Origin: Saccharomonospora piscinae
GTDB taxonomy: Bacteria > Actinomycetota > Actinomycetes > Mycobacteriales > Pseudonocardiaceae
Assembly (NCBI RefSeq): GCF_005862235.1
Contig: NZ_VCEK01000002.1
Location: forward strand, 124,001-188,000
Direction: 5' to 3'
DNA length: 64,000 nt
Shown here: positions 7,392-16,394 of the stretch, piece after piece
Position numbering within the stretch: position 1 is the first letter of the stretch
How the letters are laid out: the number at the start of each line of letters is the position of its first letter
Translations under genes and position numbers: made by a program
The notes under the pieces: generated by a model
Told to the model about the DNA's origin: nothing
Databases searched by the model: none
What the model saw: only the letters and a program-made list of their open reading frames with translations

Positions 7392-9392
7392 ATGACAGAG
7401 CAGTCACCGGCACTCGACAACCTGCTGACCGAGAGCCGCACCTTCCCCCCGAGCGACGAGTTCGCCGCGAAGGCCAACGCGACCGCCGAGCTGTACGCCG
7501 ACGCCGACACCGACCGGGAGGCGTTCTGGGCGAAGCAGGCCGAGCGGCTGCATTGGGACACGCCGTGGACGTCCGTGCTCGACTGGTCGGACGCGCCGTT
7601 CGCGAAGTGGTTCGTCGGCGGCAAGCTGAACGTGGCCTACAACTGCGTCGACCGCCACGTCGAGGAGGGCCACGGCGACCAGGTGGCCATGCACTGGGTC
7701 GGCGAGCCCGGCGACACCCGCGACATCACCTACGCCGAGCTGCGCGGCGAGGTCTGCCGTGCCGCCAACGCCCTGGCCTCGTTGGGAGTGGGCGCTCACG
7801 ACCGCGTGGCGATCCAGCTTCCCATGATCCCCGAGGCCATCGTGGCGATGCTGGCCTGCGCGCGCATCGGCGCGCTGCACAGCGTGGTGTTCGGCGGGTT
7901 CTCCCCCGCCGCGCTGCGCTCCCGCGTGGACGATGCGGAGGCCAAGGTCGTGATCACGTCGGACGGCCAGTACCGCAGGGGCAAGGCCGTGCCGATGAAG
8001 GCGGGCGTGGACGACGCGCTGGCCGGGGCCGAGAGCGTGGAGAAGGTCGTGGTCGTGCGGCGCGCGGGCGACGACCTCGACGGCGAGGTGGCGTGGACCG
8101 ACGGTCGCGACGTGTGGTGGCACGACCTGGTGGACGCCCAGCCGGACGACCACACCGCGGAGGCGTTCGACTCCGAGCACCCGCTCTACATCCTGTACAC
8201 GTCCGGCACCACCGGGAAGCCCAAGGGCATCCTGCACACCTCGGGTGGCTACCTGACCCAGGCCGCCTACACCCACCGGGTCGTGTTCGACCACAAGCCG
8301 GGGGAGGACGTGTACTGGTGCACGGCCGACATCGGCTGGGTGACCGGCCACTCGTACATCGTGTACGGACCGTTGGCCAACCGGGCCACGCAGGTCGTGT
8401 ACGAGGGCACGCCCAACACGCCCCACGAGGGCAGGCACTGGGAGATCGTGCAGAACTACGGGGTGTCGATCTACTACACCGCTCCCACGTTGATCCGCAC
8501 GTTCATGAAGTGGGGCGCGGACATCCCGGGCAAGTACGACCTGTCGTCGCTGCGGGTGCTCGGTTCGGTCGGTGAGCCGATCAACCCCGAGGCGTGGATG
8601 TGGTACCGGGAGCACATCGGTGGTGACCGCTGCCCGGTGGTGGACACCTGGTGGCAGACCGAGACCGGCGCGATCATGATCTCGCCGCTGCCGGGAGTCA
8701 CCCACGCCAAGCCCGGCTCGGCGCAGCGGCCGCTGCCGGGCATCTCGGCGAAGGTGGTGGACAACGACGGCACCGAGGTTCCCGCCAAGGGCGGCGGTTA
8801 CCTCGTGCTCGACAAGCCGTGGCCGTCGATGCTGCGCGGCATCTGGGGCGACGACGAGCGCTACCGCGACACCTACTGGTCGCGGTTCGCCGAGCAGGGC
8901 TTCTACTTCGCGGGCGACGGCGCGAAGTACGACGCCGACGGCGACATCTGGCTGCTCGGCCGGGTCGACGACGTGATGAACGTGTCGGGTCACCGCATCT
9001 CGACGACCGAGGTGGAGTCGGCGCTGGTGTCGCATCCGACGGTCGCCGAGGCCGCCGTGGTCGGCGCCACCGACGCGACCACGGGCCAGGGCATCGTCGC
9101 GTTCGTGATCCTGCGTGGCGGCGCGGCCGAGGGCGGTGAGGGAAGCGCGGGCGGCGAGGAGGCCATCCAGGCCCTGCGTGCCCATGTGGCCAAGGAGATC
9201 GGCCCCATCGCGAAGCCGAGGCAGATCATGGTCGTACCGGAGTTGCCGAAGACCCGCTCCGGCAAGATCATGCGGCGGCTGCTGCGCGACGTCGCCGAGA
9301 ACCGCGAGGTCGGCGACGTCACCACCCTGGCGGACAGCTCCGTGATGGACCTCATCTCGAAGGGCATGAAGTCCGGCTCCGGCGACGAGTGA
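7392..9392 (+). CDS. acs: Acetyl-CoA synthetase (AMP-forming)
   Basis: 666 residues, full family length. The adenylation loop [11 protein letters not shown] begins at residue 269. DTWWQTETG (~419) is the A5-type motif, and the C-terminal [10 protein letters not shown] holds the catalytic, acetylatable Lys near 625. It converts acetate, ATP and CoA to acetyl-CoA via acetyl-AMP in the cytosol. A strong ribosome site (AGGAGG, 7382-7387) precedes the ATG. A 15-bp hairpin follows the stop. Being monocistronic and beside the Fic-like gene is consistent with the Rv3667 context. Confidence 0.97.
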   Translation: MTEQSPALDNLLTESRTFPPSDEFAAKANATAELYADADTDREAFWAKQAERLHWDTPWTSVLDWSDAPFAKWFVGGKLNVAYNCVDRHVEEGHGDQVAMHWVGEPGDTRDITYAELRGEVCRAANALASLGVGAHDRVAIQLPMIPEAIVAMLACARIGALHSVVFGGFSPAALRSRVDDAEAKVVITSDGQYRRGKAVPMKAGVDDALAGAESVEKVVVVRRAGDDLDGEVAWTDGRDVWWHDLVDAQPDDHTAEAFDSEHPLYILYTSGTTGKPKGILHTSGGYLTQAAYTHRVVFDHKPGEDVYWCTADIGWVTGHSYIVYGPLANRATQVVYEGTPNTPHEGRHWEIVQNYGVSIYYTAPTLIRTFMKWGADIPGKYDLSSLRVLGSVGEPINPEAWMWYREHIGGDRCPVVDTWWQTETGAIMISPLPGVTHAKPGSAQRPLPGISAKVVDNDGTEVPAKGGGYLVLDKPWPSMLRGIWGDDERYRDTYWSRFAEQGFYFAGDGAKYDADGDIWLLGRVDDVMNVSGHRISTTEVESALVSHPTVAEAAVVGATDATTGQGIVAFVILRGGAAEGGEGSAGGEEAIQALRAHVAKEIGPIAKPRQIMVVPELPKTRSGKIMRRLLRDVAENREVGDVTTLADSSVMDLISKGMKSGSGDE

Positions 9393-9408
9393 TTCCGGCC
9401 TGACACGC

Positions 9409-9447
9409 GACGGCGGCCTCCACCCTGTGCGAGTGGAGGCCGCCGTC
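9409..9447. terminator. Intrinsic terminator-like hairpin between convergent genes
   Basis: GACGGCGGCCTCCAC (9409-9423) pairs perfectly with GTGGAGGCCGCCGTC (9433-9447) over 15 bp with a 9-nt loop, followed by TTGTGTG. It lies 16 bp after acs and 27 bp before the stop of the opposing gene, so it probably serves both directions. Confidence 0.8.
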
Positions 9448-9474
9448 TTGTGTGATCAGCCTGTCGTCAGACGA

Positions 9475-10233
9475 TCAGCCGGTCACGTCCAGGTGACCGG
9501 GCTGCGGAACGGGCCGCGGGGCCTGGCCGTCCTCGTCCGGCTCGGAACCCGGCGCCTCGCCACCGTTGTTGTCGTCCTCGGACGGCGGGGTGGTCGGCTC
9601 CTCGGTCGGCTCCTCCGGCTTCGGAGTCGTGGGCTCGGGCTCCTCGGCGGGCTTCTCGGTGCAGGTGGCCCGGGCGAGGTCCACGGTCTGCGTGCCGTCG
9701 AGCAGGTCGACGGAGAGGGCGGTGACGCTGCGCGAACCGTCGCCGTTGTCGACCTGCTTGTTCAGCGTGATGCGGGCGACGCCCTGCAGCGCGTCGGGAA
9801 CGATCTCCGTGTTGGGAGCGATCTGGTCGAGGTTGACCTCCTTGCCACCGACCTTGAGGTCGGCGACGGAGGTGCCCATGCTGAGGTCGTCGCACTCGGC
9901 GGTCACCATGCCGACGCCGATGGCGGGCAGCCCGGGCAGGCCCAGCCCCACATCGGCGGCGCTGGCTTTGGCGTAGCCCTCCTCGACGGCGGAGTTGAAC
10001 ACTCCGGCACGCACGAGGCTGTTGGCCCCGCCGGGGAGCTCGGTGTGGACCAGGTGGTCAGTGCCCGCACCGGTCACGTGCGGCACCTTCATGATGTTCA
10101 CCAGTCCGCTGGCGCCGAGGGCGTACGCGGAGTCCTCCGGCGCGGCGACGGCGGCCGGGGCGAACGCTACACCGCCGGCGACGAGGGCGGAGAGCACACC
10201 GGCGCCGAGAGCGGCTGTCTTCTTCTTGAGCAA
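9475..10233 (-). CDS. Secreted protein, choice-of-anchor P-like, with acidic Pro-rich C-terminal tail
   Basis: 252 residues from a TTG at 10233; GAAAGG lies 8 nt upstream and the codons that follow give MLKKKTAALGAG and a clear signal peptide ending around AVAAP. The mature part begins SAYALGASGLVNI and has VTAECDD, VNLDQIAPNTEIV and ALSVDLLDGTQTVDLARATC-like blocks that resemble actinobacterial choice-of-anchor P proteins. The last ~55 residues are a Glu/Pro/Thr/Asp-rich tail, probably a wall-spanning linker, with no sortase motif or membrane anchor. The adjacent L,D-transpeptidase gene is 50 bp upstream in the same direction; a wall-linked role is possible but not shown. Confidence 0.65.
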   Translation of the reverse strand: MLKKKTAALGAGVLSALVAGGVAFAPAAVAAPEDSAYALGASGLVNIMKVPHVTGAGTDHLVHTELPGGANSLVRAGVFNSAVEEGYAKASAADVGLGLPGLPAIGVGMVTAECDDLSMGTSVADLKVGGKEVNLDQIAPNTEIVPDALQGVARITLNKQVDNGDGSRSVTALSVDLLDGTQTVDLARATCTEKPAEEPEPTTPKPEEPTEEPTTPPSEDDNNGGEAPGSEPDEDGQAPRPVPQPGHLDVTG

Positions 10234-10283
10234 TGCAGTGCCTTTCGTTCGGGTCGAGCTGCTGTTCGGGAGTCCCGCCCGGA

Positions 10284-11087
10284 TCAGACGATGTTGACGA
10301 TCGTTCCGAGCGGTAGTTGGACGAGGGCGTCGAGGGCGTCCGAGGTCACCCTGATGCACCCGTCGCTGTTGGCCTTGCCGACAAAGCTGTCGTCCGGCCA
10401 CGTGTGGATGCCGACGGTCCCGGGACCGCCGCCGTAGGTCTCGTGTGAGTCGGAGTGGTAGCTCAGCGGGAGAACGATGGGGCTGTAGTCGTTCACCGTC
10501 TCCTCGATCGAGGCGATGATGTAGGCGCGCCCCGTCGGTGTCGGGGAGTCGGGTTCGCCGATCCCGACGGTCCACTCGCCGATCCGCTCACCGCCGTCGA
10601 GGATCTCCAGGTGGAACTCGTCGAGATCCACGTTGACCGCGTAGTCGTTCTGGGCGGACTCGACGGCGTCGCCGGACGTGTCGATCCAGCCGGTCGCACC
10701 GTTGGGCCGGGTGGGCAGCAGGATCTGCGCCCAGTCACCGTCCCGCTGGATGACCGGCACCCAGGTCGGTGAGGAGATCTGCTTGACGGGCAACCGGGCG
10801 ATCTCGGTGCCGTCGACCCCGTCGTGTACCGGCAGTTCCCGCGTCGGGTGGAGGACCTCCCCCTCGGTGGCCGCGTTCGGTTCCGGGTCCTTGGGCGCGT
10901 TGGCGACCTTTCCGTAGGTGGTGGCCTCCGGAAGGGCCGCGGCCTGCTGCTGCCCGCCCTCGGCTTCGGCCTGCTGGTCGCCGCCGTCTCCACCGCAGGC
11001 GGAGACGAGCAGCGCGAGAGTCGTGACCGCGGCGAGCGACGCCACGCGCCGGAGGGGCCGGGCGCGGGAAATCTCGGTTCTTTCCAT
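10284..11087 (-). CDS. L,D-transpeptidase lipoprotein (YkuD domain)
   Basis: 267 residues. Signal peptide with lipobox LLVSAC (Cys ~31), then a low-complexity Gln/Glu/Ala linker, an SH3-like segment (~75-140) and a C-terminal YkuD catalytic domain. The active-site block is HTWPDD ... ANSDGCIRV, with the nucleophilic Cys near residue 245. The family makes 3-3 crosslinks in peptidoglycan or attaches wall proteins outside the membrane. The protein is shorter than mycobacterial LdtA/B types and lacks their Ig-like domains. Start ATG at 11087. Confidence 0.9.
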   Translation of the reverse strand: MERTEISRARPLRRVASLAAVTTLALLVSACGGDGGDQQAEAEGGQQQAAALPEATTYGKVANAPKDPEPNAATEGEVLHPTRELPVHDGVDGTEIARLPVKQISSPTWVPVIQRDGDWAQILLPTRPNGATGWIDTSGDAVESAQNDYAVNVDLDEFHLEILDGGERIGEWTVGIGEPDSPTPTGRAYIIASIEETVNDYSPIVLPLSYHSDSHETYGGGPGTVGIHTWPDDSFVGKANSDGCIRVTSDALDALVQLPLGTIVNIV

Positions 11088-11667
11088 TAATCAGAGTCCC
11101 TGAGGCATAGATCAACTGGGCGAGGTGAAAGCTATTCAAGCAAACGACTTTCACCCGGGGCACGGCAGGCCCGACTATTCCCTCCGAAACACCGGCGAAC
11201 CGGCGCCGCATGGCCGGAATGCTGCGAAAACGCCGCCCCGACCGTCCACATGCACGGCCGCTTCGGGCCGGATGCACTGGCGCACAACGGTTCCCCGTCG
11301 CGGTGTTGATCACAGTAACCACTACGGAGAGTTGTCCGAGGGCTCCCGGAAGCCGCATTCGCCAACGCGAGGACACCCATCAAATCGACGTGACCAGGCA
11401 CGATCTACCCGAGAGCTACCAACAGTTCCCGCATTTCACTCTTTCGTGTACATGGGTGTAACGCGGGCGTCGCGAGATCGGCGCAGAACCACATTCCACG
11501 CCGGTCTCAATACGATGACGGAGGCAACCCGAAGCACGCCCACGACTCCTATTTCCGGCGCGCCTCCGTGCCATACCCAGCGGAACACGAGTCGAACGCA
11601 CGTTCTATCCTTGCCGCCTGCACGACCTCGCAGGTACACCCGCTCTCGCTAGGAGACGACACTGACG
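11088..11667. other. 580-bp divergent intergenic region without a convincing gene
   Basis: Composition is less G+C-rich than the flanks. Small open frames exist on both strands (for example 11125-11652) but lack ribosome sites and family features. Seen within it: a perfect 8-bp inverted repeat GGTGAAAG/CTTTCACC (11124-11131, 11148-11155), 37 bp upstream of the L,D-transpeptidase start, and a TATCCT hexamer (11606-11611) that could be the -10 of the gene at 11668. The region probably holds both divergent promoters and perhaps a small RNA. Confidence 0.5.
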
Positions 11668-12111
11668 ATGACCGTTGACGCTGGTTCCGCGACGCAGGAA
11701 CGGGACGAGACCCCGGTGCCGCAGGACGCCGGACAGCAGGAACAGCCTGAGCGGCAGGAGCAGTCCGGGCAGACCCCGCAGACGGGGCAGTCGGGGCAGC
11801 CGACGCCGCAACGGGGCAAGCCCAAGAGCAGCGCCCGCAAGACCAGGACCGTCGTGCTCACCCTGACCGTCACCGGCACGGCCGACGGTGAGTGGCAGGC
11901 CGAGCTGAAGCACGGCAGCAAGTGGGTCGCCAAGGGCCTGGACATTCCGGCAGCCGCCGTGTCGCGCGCGGCGAAGGAACTGCACGAGGAGCTGTCCGTG
12001 CCCATCGACGAGGTGATCAACGAGGCTCGGGAGCAGCAGCAGGCCAAGGTCGCCCAGTTGGAGGCCGAGCTGGAGCGGGCCAAGCAGGCGCTCGCCGAGC
12101 TGGAGGACTGA
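11668..12111 (+). CDS. Small protein with disordered N-terminus and C-terminal coiled coil
   Basis: 147 residues; ATG at 11668 with AGGAG at 11651-11655. Residues 1-55 are Gln/Pro/Gly-rich and probably disordered. A basic patch (GKPKSSARKTRT, ~50-61) leads into a compact block with VVLTLTVTGTADGEWQAEL, and residues ~100-147 form an amphipathic helix with heptads (VAQLEAELERAKQALAELED). It resembles a conserved actinobacterial protein of unknown function. A nucleoid or envelope role cannot be distinguished. The 16-bp hairpin after the stop suggests a monocistronic unit. Confidence 0.75.
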   Translation: MTVDAGSATQERDETPVPQDAGQQEQPERQEQSGQTPQTGQSGQPTPQRGKPKSSARKTRTVVLTLTVTGTADGEWQAELKHGSKWVAKGLDIPAAAVSRAAKELHEELSVPIDEVINEAREQQQAKVAQLEAELERAKQALAELED

Positions 12112-12140
12112 GAACTCCGGGCACAGAGTGCCCGGTTCGG

Positions 12141-12184
12141 CACGCGGGAGCGCCGGTGGCCGTGCCCGCCGGCGCTCCCGCGTG
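12141..12184 (+). terminator. Terminator-like hairpin
   Basis: CACGCGGGAGCGCCGG (12141-12156) pairs perfectly with CCGGCGCTCCCGCGTG (12169-12184), giving a 16-bp GC-rich stem with a 12-nt loop, 29 bp after the stop of the preceding gene. Confidence 0.75.
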
Positions 12185-12229
12185 TTGCCGCGTGTTGCCG
12201 CGAAGCCGCCGCTGCGTTGTGATGGCGCG

Positions 12230-12952
12230 GTGGCCGAAGTTCCGCAGGATTTCCACGACGACGAGCCGCACCGCGACGACGTGAGCGGCAGGCTCAACTG
12301 GTTGCGGGCCGGGGTGCTGGGCGCCAACGACGGCATCGTGTCGACCGCGGGCCTGGTCGTGGGCGTCGCGGGAGCGACGACCGAGCACACGACCATCCTG
12401 TTCGCCGGGCTGGCTGGACTGGTCGCGGGCGCACTGTCCATGGCAGGCGGCGAGTACGTCTCGGTGTCCACACAACGCGACACCGAGCGAGCGTTGCTGC
12501 GGTTGGAGCGGCAGGAACTGTCCACCATGCCGGAGGAGGAGGAACGCGAGCTCGCGCAGCTGTACGAGGCGAAGGGCCTGTCTCCCCGGCTGGCCGCGGA
12601 CGTGGCGCGCGAGCTGACCGAACGCGACGCCCTCCGCGCGCACGCCGAGGCGGAGCTGGGCCTCGACCCCGACCGGCTCACGAGCCCGTGGCAGGCGGCG
12701 TGGGCGTCGATGGTGTCGTTCACGGCGGGCGCGCTGCTGCCCCTGCTCGCGATCCTGCTGTTCCCGCCGGCCGCGCGAGTGCCTGCCACGGCGGCGGCCG
12801 TGGCCGCGGCGCTGGCGGTCACCGGCTGGGTCAGCGCGCGGCTGGGCGGGGCCCCTCCACTGCGGGCGGCTGCCCGCAACGTCGGCGTGGGAACGCTGAC
12901 GATGCTCGTGACCTACGTGGTGGGCCTCGCGTCGAAAACGACGTTCGGTTGA
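12230..12952 (+). CDS. VIT/CCC1-family metal transporter
   Basis: 240 residues from a GTG at 12230. The N-terminal block WLRAGVLGANDGIVSTAGLVVGVAGA is the VIT1/CCC1 signature, followed by ALSMAGGEYVSVSTQRDTE, the conserved membrane segment and entry into the cytoplasmic helical domain (~85-150). Two C-terminal membrane helices (~165-195 and 215-238) follow. The family exports Fe2+/Mn2+ from the cytoplasm. The open frame extends upstream through the terminator hairpin, so the GTG is chosen as the first start after it that leaves the conserved N-terminus intact. Confidence 0.85.
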   Translation: MAEVPQDFHDDEPHRDDVSGRLNWLRAGVLGANDGIVSTAGLVVGVAGATTEHTTILFAGLAGLVAGALSMAGGEYVSVSTQRDTERALLRLERQELSTMPEEEERELAQLYEAKGLSPRLAADVARELTERDALRAHAEAELGLDPDRLTSPWQAAWASMVSFTAGALLPLLAILLFPPAARVPATAAAVAAALAVTGWVSARLGGAPPLRAAARNVGVGTLTMLVTYVVGLASKTTFG

Positions 12953-13001
12953 GGCCGCTCGCGGCGCGCCCGGCGAGCCACGAGATTGATCACGTGGCAC
13001 G

Positions 13002-13514
13002 ATGAGGCGCGTGAGCAGCCCCAGAAACCCCCCGACGGACGGCGTGGGTGGCCCCGCGGTGCCCTACCTCCCGCTGTCCGAGGACGACGGAACAGCAACG
13101 CAGGACCAGTCCATCGGCTCGCTGGTGAAGGACGCGACGCAGCACGTGTCCACGCTGGTGAGGGCCGAGGTCGAGCTGATCAAGTCCGAGGCGGTCGGCG
13201 AGGCGAAGAAGGCGTTCAAGGGCAGTCTCTTCTTCGTCGTCGCCGGTGTCGTCGCGCTGTACAGCTCGTTCTTCTTCTTTTTCTTCCTCGGTGAGCTGCT
13301 GTCCGAGTGGCTGCCCCGGTGGGCCGCGTTCGGCATCGTCTTTCTGCTGATGCTGGTGACGGCCGCCGTGGCGGGGTACGCGGGCCTGCGCAAGTGGAAG
13401 CGCGTGCGCAAGCCGCAACGGTCGATCGACAGTCTCAAGGACACCGCCGACACGCTGCGGCACCGCAAGTCGCCCGAGGCGGAACCGGCTCCCGGTTCCG
13501 CGCCCACGCGCTGA
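13002..13514 (+). CDS. Actinobacterial holin-X-like membrane protein (Rv3669-like)
   Basis: 170 residues. SLVKDATQHVSTLVRAEVELIKSE (~38-61) is an amphipathic helix typical of the actinobacterial Holin-X superfamily. Two membrane helices follow (~75-98 with a run of six Phe, and ~107-128), then a basic cytoplasmic tail. Not evidence of a prophage: the family is chromosomal and conserved next to this hydrolase and marP. A GTG at 13011 is an alternative start with a CACGAT hexamer 7 nt upstream (12998-13003). Confidence 0.8.
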   Translation: MRRVSSPRNPPTDGVGGPAVPYLPLSEDDGTATQDQSIGSLVKDATQHVSTLVRAEVELIKSEAVGEAKKAFKGSLFFVVAGVVALYSSFFFFFFLGELLSEWLPRWAAFGIVFLLMLVTAAVAGYAGLRKWKRVRKPQRSIDSLKDTADTLRHRKSPEAEPAPGSAPTR

Positions 13515-13534
13515 GAAGGACACGTCCGCCACTC

Positions 13535-14467
13535 GTGTCCGCTCCCGACCCGTCCACCGTGCGCCTGGAAGGGCCCTGGACACACCGCGACGTGTCGGCG
13601 AACGGCATCCGACTGCATGTCGCCGAACTCGGTTCCGGTCCCGCCGTGCTGCTGCTGCACGGATTCGCCGGGTTTTGGTGGAGCTGGCACGGCCAGCTGC
13701 GGGCGCTGGCCGAGGCCGGGTTCCGGGTGGTCGCCGCCGACCTGCGCGGCTACGGCGACTCCGACAAGCCACCGCGCGGCTACGACGGATGGACGCTCGC
13801 CGGGGATGTCGCGGGGCTCGTCAGGGCGCTCGGGGAGCGCAGGGCTCACCTGGTGGGGCATGCCTGGGGCGGCCTGCTCGCCTGGTCGGTCGCGGCGCTG
13901 CACCCGCGCGTGGTCGAGTCGGTGAGCGTGCTCGGCGGGGCGCATCCGCTGGCGTTGCGGTCGGCCATCGGGCACAGCTGGTGGCGACGGCACGGCCAGG
14001 CGCGCGCGATGCGGCACCTGCTGCGGTTCCAGGTACCGATGGTGCCCGAACGCAGGCTGGTGGCCGCCGATGCCTCGGAGGTCGAGCGGCTGACACGGAG
14101 CTGGTCGGGCGCGGACTGGCCGAGGCGGGACGGCTTTCCCGAGTCGATGCGGCGGTTCCGGCACGCCATGCGAGTGCCGGGTGTGGCGCACAGCTCGCTG
14201 GAGTACTACCGGTGGGCGTTTCGCTCGCAGTTCAGAGGAGACGGTCGCCGCTTCGCCCAGTCCGTCGCCGACCGGGTCGCGGCGCCGGTACTGCAGATCC
14301 ACGGCGCGGACGACCCGTGTGTGCTGCCGGACACGGCGCTCGAGTCGGCACCGTGGCGCGGTCCCGGCTCACGGTTCGCGCTGCTGCCCGCAGTGGGTCA
14401 CTTCCCTCAGCTGGAGGCGCCCGCCCGGACCAACGAGTTGCTCACGCGGTTCCTGCGCGGCGAGTGA
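13535..14467 (+). CDS. Alpha/beta hydrolase (epoxide-hydrolase-like, EphE position) with Ala at nucleophile site
   Basis: 310 residues from a GTG at 13535, 20 bp after the holin-like gene. HGFAGFWWSWHGQ (~residues 42-54) is the oxyanion region seen in epoxide hydrolases, and DLRGYGDSDKP follows. The nucleophile elbow reads GHAWGG (~107-112), so the Asp or Ser nucleophile is Ala (codon GCC at 13862-13864). The acid loop HGADDP (~255) and the catalytic His in GHFPQLE (~290) are kept. M. tuberculosis EphE occupies the same slot before marP. With Ala at the nucleophile, ordinary hydrolysis is unlikely unless another residue takes over; a binding or regulatory role is an inference. Confidence 0.85.
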   Translation: MSAPDPSTVRLEGPWTHRDVSANGIRLHVAELGSGPAVLLLHGFAGFWWSWHGQLRALAEAGFRVVAADLRGYGDSDKPPRGYDGWTLAGDVAGLVRALGERRAHLVGHAWGGLLAWSVAALHPRVVESVSVLGGAHPLALRSAIGHSWWRRHGQARAMRHLLRFQVPMVPERRLVAADASEVERLTRSWSGADWPRRDGFPESMRRFRHAMRVPGVAHSSLEYYRWAFRSQFRGDGRRFAQSVADRVAAPVLQIHGADDPCVLPDTALESAPWRGPGSRFALLPAVGHFPQLEAPARTNELLTRFLRGE

Positions 14468-14476
14468 GGCGCGCCG

Positions 14477-15661
14477 TCACGCCGTACATTGGCCGGTCGC
14501 GGTCTCACCGGTGAAGGACCGGGCTCGCTCGATCTCGTCGCGCACCTCGTCGCCGGTCAGCACGAAGCCCGTGTCCTCGTCCTCCACCGAGGCGCCGAAC
14601 ACCACACCGACCACGCGGCCCTCAGGGTCCACCAGCGGGCCGCCCGAGTTTCCGCTGCGGACCTGCCCCCGGACGGTGTAGACGTCGCGCTGCACGGTGG
14701 CGGCGTCGTAGATGTCCGGACCACGCAGCTCGATCCGCTCCCGGATCCGCGTGGGGGTGGCGGTGTAGGGCCCGTCGAGCGGGTAGCCGAGCGCGATGGT
14801 GTCGTCACCCGCCTCGGCGGGGTCCTCGGCCAGCGGGAGTGGTGGCGCGTCGAGCCCCGGCACGGCGAGCACGGCCAGGTCCGTGGCGGGGTCGTAGTGC
14901 ACCACGTCGGCGGCCAGCCTGCCCTCGGTGGTCTCCACCAGCACCCGATCGGTGCCCGCCACGACGTGCGCGTTGGTCATGACGCGCTCGCTGTCGACGA
15001 CGAATCCGGTGCCCTCCAGCGACCGCGAGCAACTCGGCGCGGTGCCCCGCACCTTGAGCACGCTGGGGCGCACTCCCTGCACCACCGCGCTGTTCTGCAG
15101 CGCGGGATCGGGCGCGTTGATCTCGCGGACGGGTGCGTCCTGGAACGGGGCGAGGATGGCCGGGAAACCGGACTCGTCGAGCAGCGTGCGCAGATCACCG
15201 GGCAGTCCCTGCGCGGCGTCGGGCATGACGTCGTTGACCCCGCCGAGCACGGTGGAGTCGTTGATCGCCCGCGTGAGGCCGGGCAGTGCGGCCACGCTGG
15301 TCAGCGGGAGCGCGATGAGCCACGCCACGACGAAGACCACGGCACCCTGCACGACCGCGCCGAGCGCGTTGTCCACACCGGACAGTTTCGGCGAGGAGAT
15401 GCGGCGTTTGAGCCGGTGGCCGAGGAACACCCCGAGCATCTCGCCGAGCGCGACGAGCAGGATCACCGTGCCGACGGCGAGAGCCACCCTGGCCGCGGGC
15501 TGGTCGAACGCGTCGACCACGAGCGGCGCGAGCTGGATCCCGAGCACCGCGCCGCCGATCACGCCGAGGAAGGCGGGTAACGCGACGACGAGACCCTGCC
15601 GCGCGCCGGACACGGCCGCGAGCAGGGCCAGCAGGATGACCAGCAGATCGACCCAGTTCAC
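14477..15661 (-). CDS. marP: MarP-like periplasmic serine protease
   Basis: 394 residues. Residues 1-~165 have four membrane helices of the CvpA/colicin V production type, and residues ~190-380 form a chymotrypsin-fold protease. Catalytic residues are visible: His in TNAHVVAG (~235), Asp in DLAVLAV (~265) and Ser in GNSGGPL (~342). A Cys pair (Cys in SCSRS ~210 and the C-terminal GQCTA) may form a redox bridge. M. tuberculosis MarP (Rv3671c) protects against acid and oxidative stress by processing the hydrolase RipA. Last gene of the nth-thioredoxin-Nudix-marP run, 13 bp behind the Nudix gene. Confidence 0.92.
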   Translation of the reverse strand: MNWVDLLVILLALLAAVSGARQGLVVALPAFLGVIGGAVLGIQLAPLVVDAFDQPAARVALAVGTVILLVALGEMLGVFLGHRLKRRISSPKLSGVDNALGAVVQGAVVFVVAWLIALPLTSVAALPGLTRAINDSTVLGGVNDVMPDAAQGLPGDLRTLLDESGFPAILAPFQDAPVREINAPDPALQNSAVVQGVRPSVLKVRGTAPSCSRSLEGTGFVVDSERVMTNAHVVAGTDRVLVETTEGRLAADVVHYDPATDLAVLAVPGLDAPPLPLAEDPAEAGDDTIALGYPLDGPYTATPTRIRERIELRGPDIYDAATVQRDVYTVRGQVRSGNSGGPLVDPEGRVVGVVFGASVEDEDTGFVLTGDEVRDEIERARSFTGETATGQCTA

Positions 15662-15674
15662 CGTCTCTCCCTCG

Positions 15675-16394
15675 TCACGTCCGCCGAGCTGCCGTGCGCG
15701 CCTCGTGCTCGGCCAACGCTACGTCAAGCGCTCGCACGTCCGTGCGGTCCCACTCCGCGTCCCAGCCACCCAGTTCGAGCAGCGCCGACACGAGCCCCGC
15801 CGTGAAGCCCCACACGAACAGTCCCCGCACGGTGAAGGCGGGGCCGCGCCAGCCCGCGCCGGGCAGCGCGACCTGGAACCGGTTCGCCGGGTCGGCGAGT
15901 TCGGCGATCGGCACTCTGGCGACAGCGGCGGTCTCGGCGGGGTCCACCGGCCGCACGGGTGAGGGCCGGTGCCAGTGGGCGAGCACGGGTGTGACGGCGA
16001 ACCGGGACACGGGCACGTACAGCTCGGGAAAGATGGCGACGGGACGCACACCCTCCGGCGCGACGCCGGTCTCCTCCTCCGCCTCGCGCAGGGCCGTCTC
16101 CACGGCCGCCTCGCCGTCTTCGGCACCGCCGCCGGGAAAGCCGACCTGCCCGGCGTGGGAACCGAGGGTGTCGGCCCGCCGCAGCAGCAGGACGTCAGGG
16201 CCCACGCGGTCCCCGGAGCCGTCGCCTTCGCCGGAGCCGTCGCCGAACAGCATCAGCACCGCGGCCTTACGCGCGCCGTCGAACGGCGGGGCAGTGACGC
16301 GGCTGAACCGCTCCGGTGCGGCGACGCGGCTGGCGTCCACCAGCGGTCGCAGCCAGTCCGGCACGGCCTCGACCGGCACGAGCGGCCCCGTCAT
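15675..16394 (-). CDS. NUDIX hydrolase, CoA pyrophosphatase type (Rv3672c-like)
   Basis: 239 residues. The Nudix box GGGAEDGEAAVETALREAEE continues into ETGV (~residues 92-115) and keeps all metal-binding Glu residues. Upstream, LLRRADTLGSHAGQVGFPGG matches the CoA-pyrophosphatase (NudL/CoAse) pattern, which hydrolyses CoA and related dinucleotides. The ATG at 16394 overlaps the stop of the thioredoxin-like gene (ATGA), implying translational coupling. Confidence 0.88.
   Translation of the reverse strand: MTGPLVPVEAVPDWLRPLVDASRVAAPERFSRVTAPPFDGARKAAVLMLFGDGSGEGDGSGDRVGPDVLLLRRADTLGSHAGQVGFPGGGAEDGEAAVETALREAEEETGVAPEGVRPVAIFPELYVPVSRFAVTPVLAHWHRPSPVRPVDPAETAAVARVPIAELADPANRFQVALPGAGWRGPAFTVRGLFVWGFTAGLVSALLELGGWDAEWDRTDVRALDVALAEHEARTAARRT

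Noticed and set aside
7404-9185. 593-residue minus-strand frame across acs
   Set aside because: It is a shadow of acs in a high-GC genome: composition is His/Val/Arg-rich, and there is no start context.
9427-10437. 336-residue plus-strand frame opposite the secreted protein gene
   Set aside because: Antisense to a gene with a clear signal peptide and starts inside a terminator hairpin.
11125-11652. 175-residue frame in the L,D-transpeptidase upstream gap
   Set aside because: No ribosome site, composition unlike real proteins here (Arg/Thr/Ser/Pro-rich, no hydrophobic core), and it overlaps likely promoter elements.
13002-13514. Prophage holin
   Set aside because: It matches the chromosomal actinobacterial Holin-X group; no phage genes around it and its position is conserved beside the EphE/marP genes.
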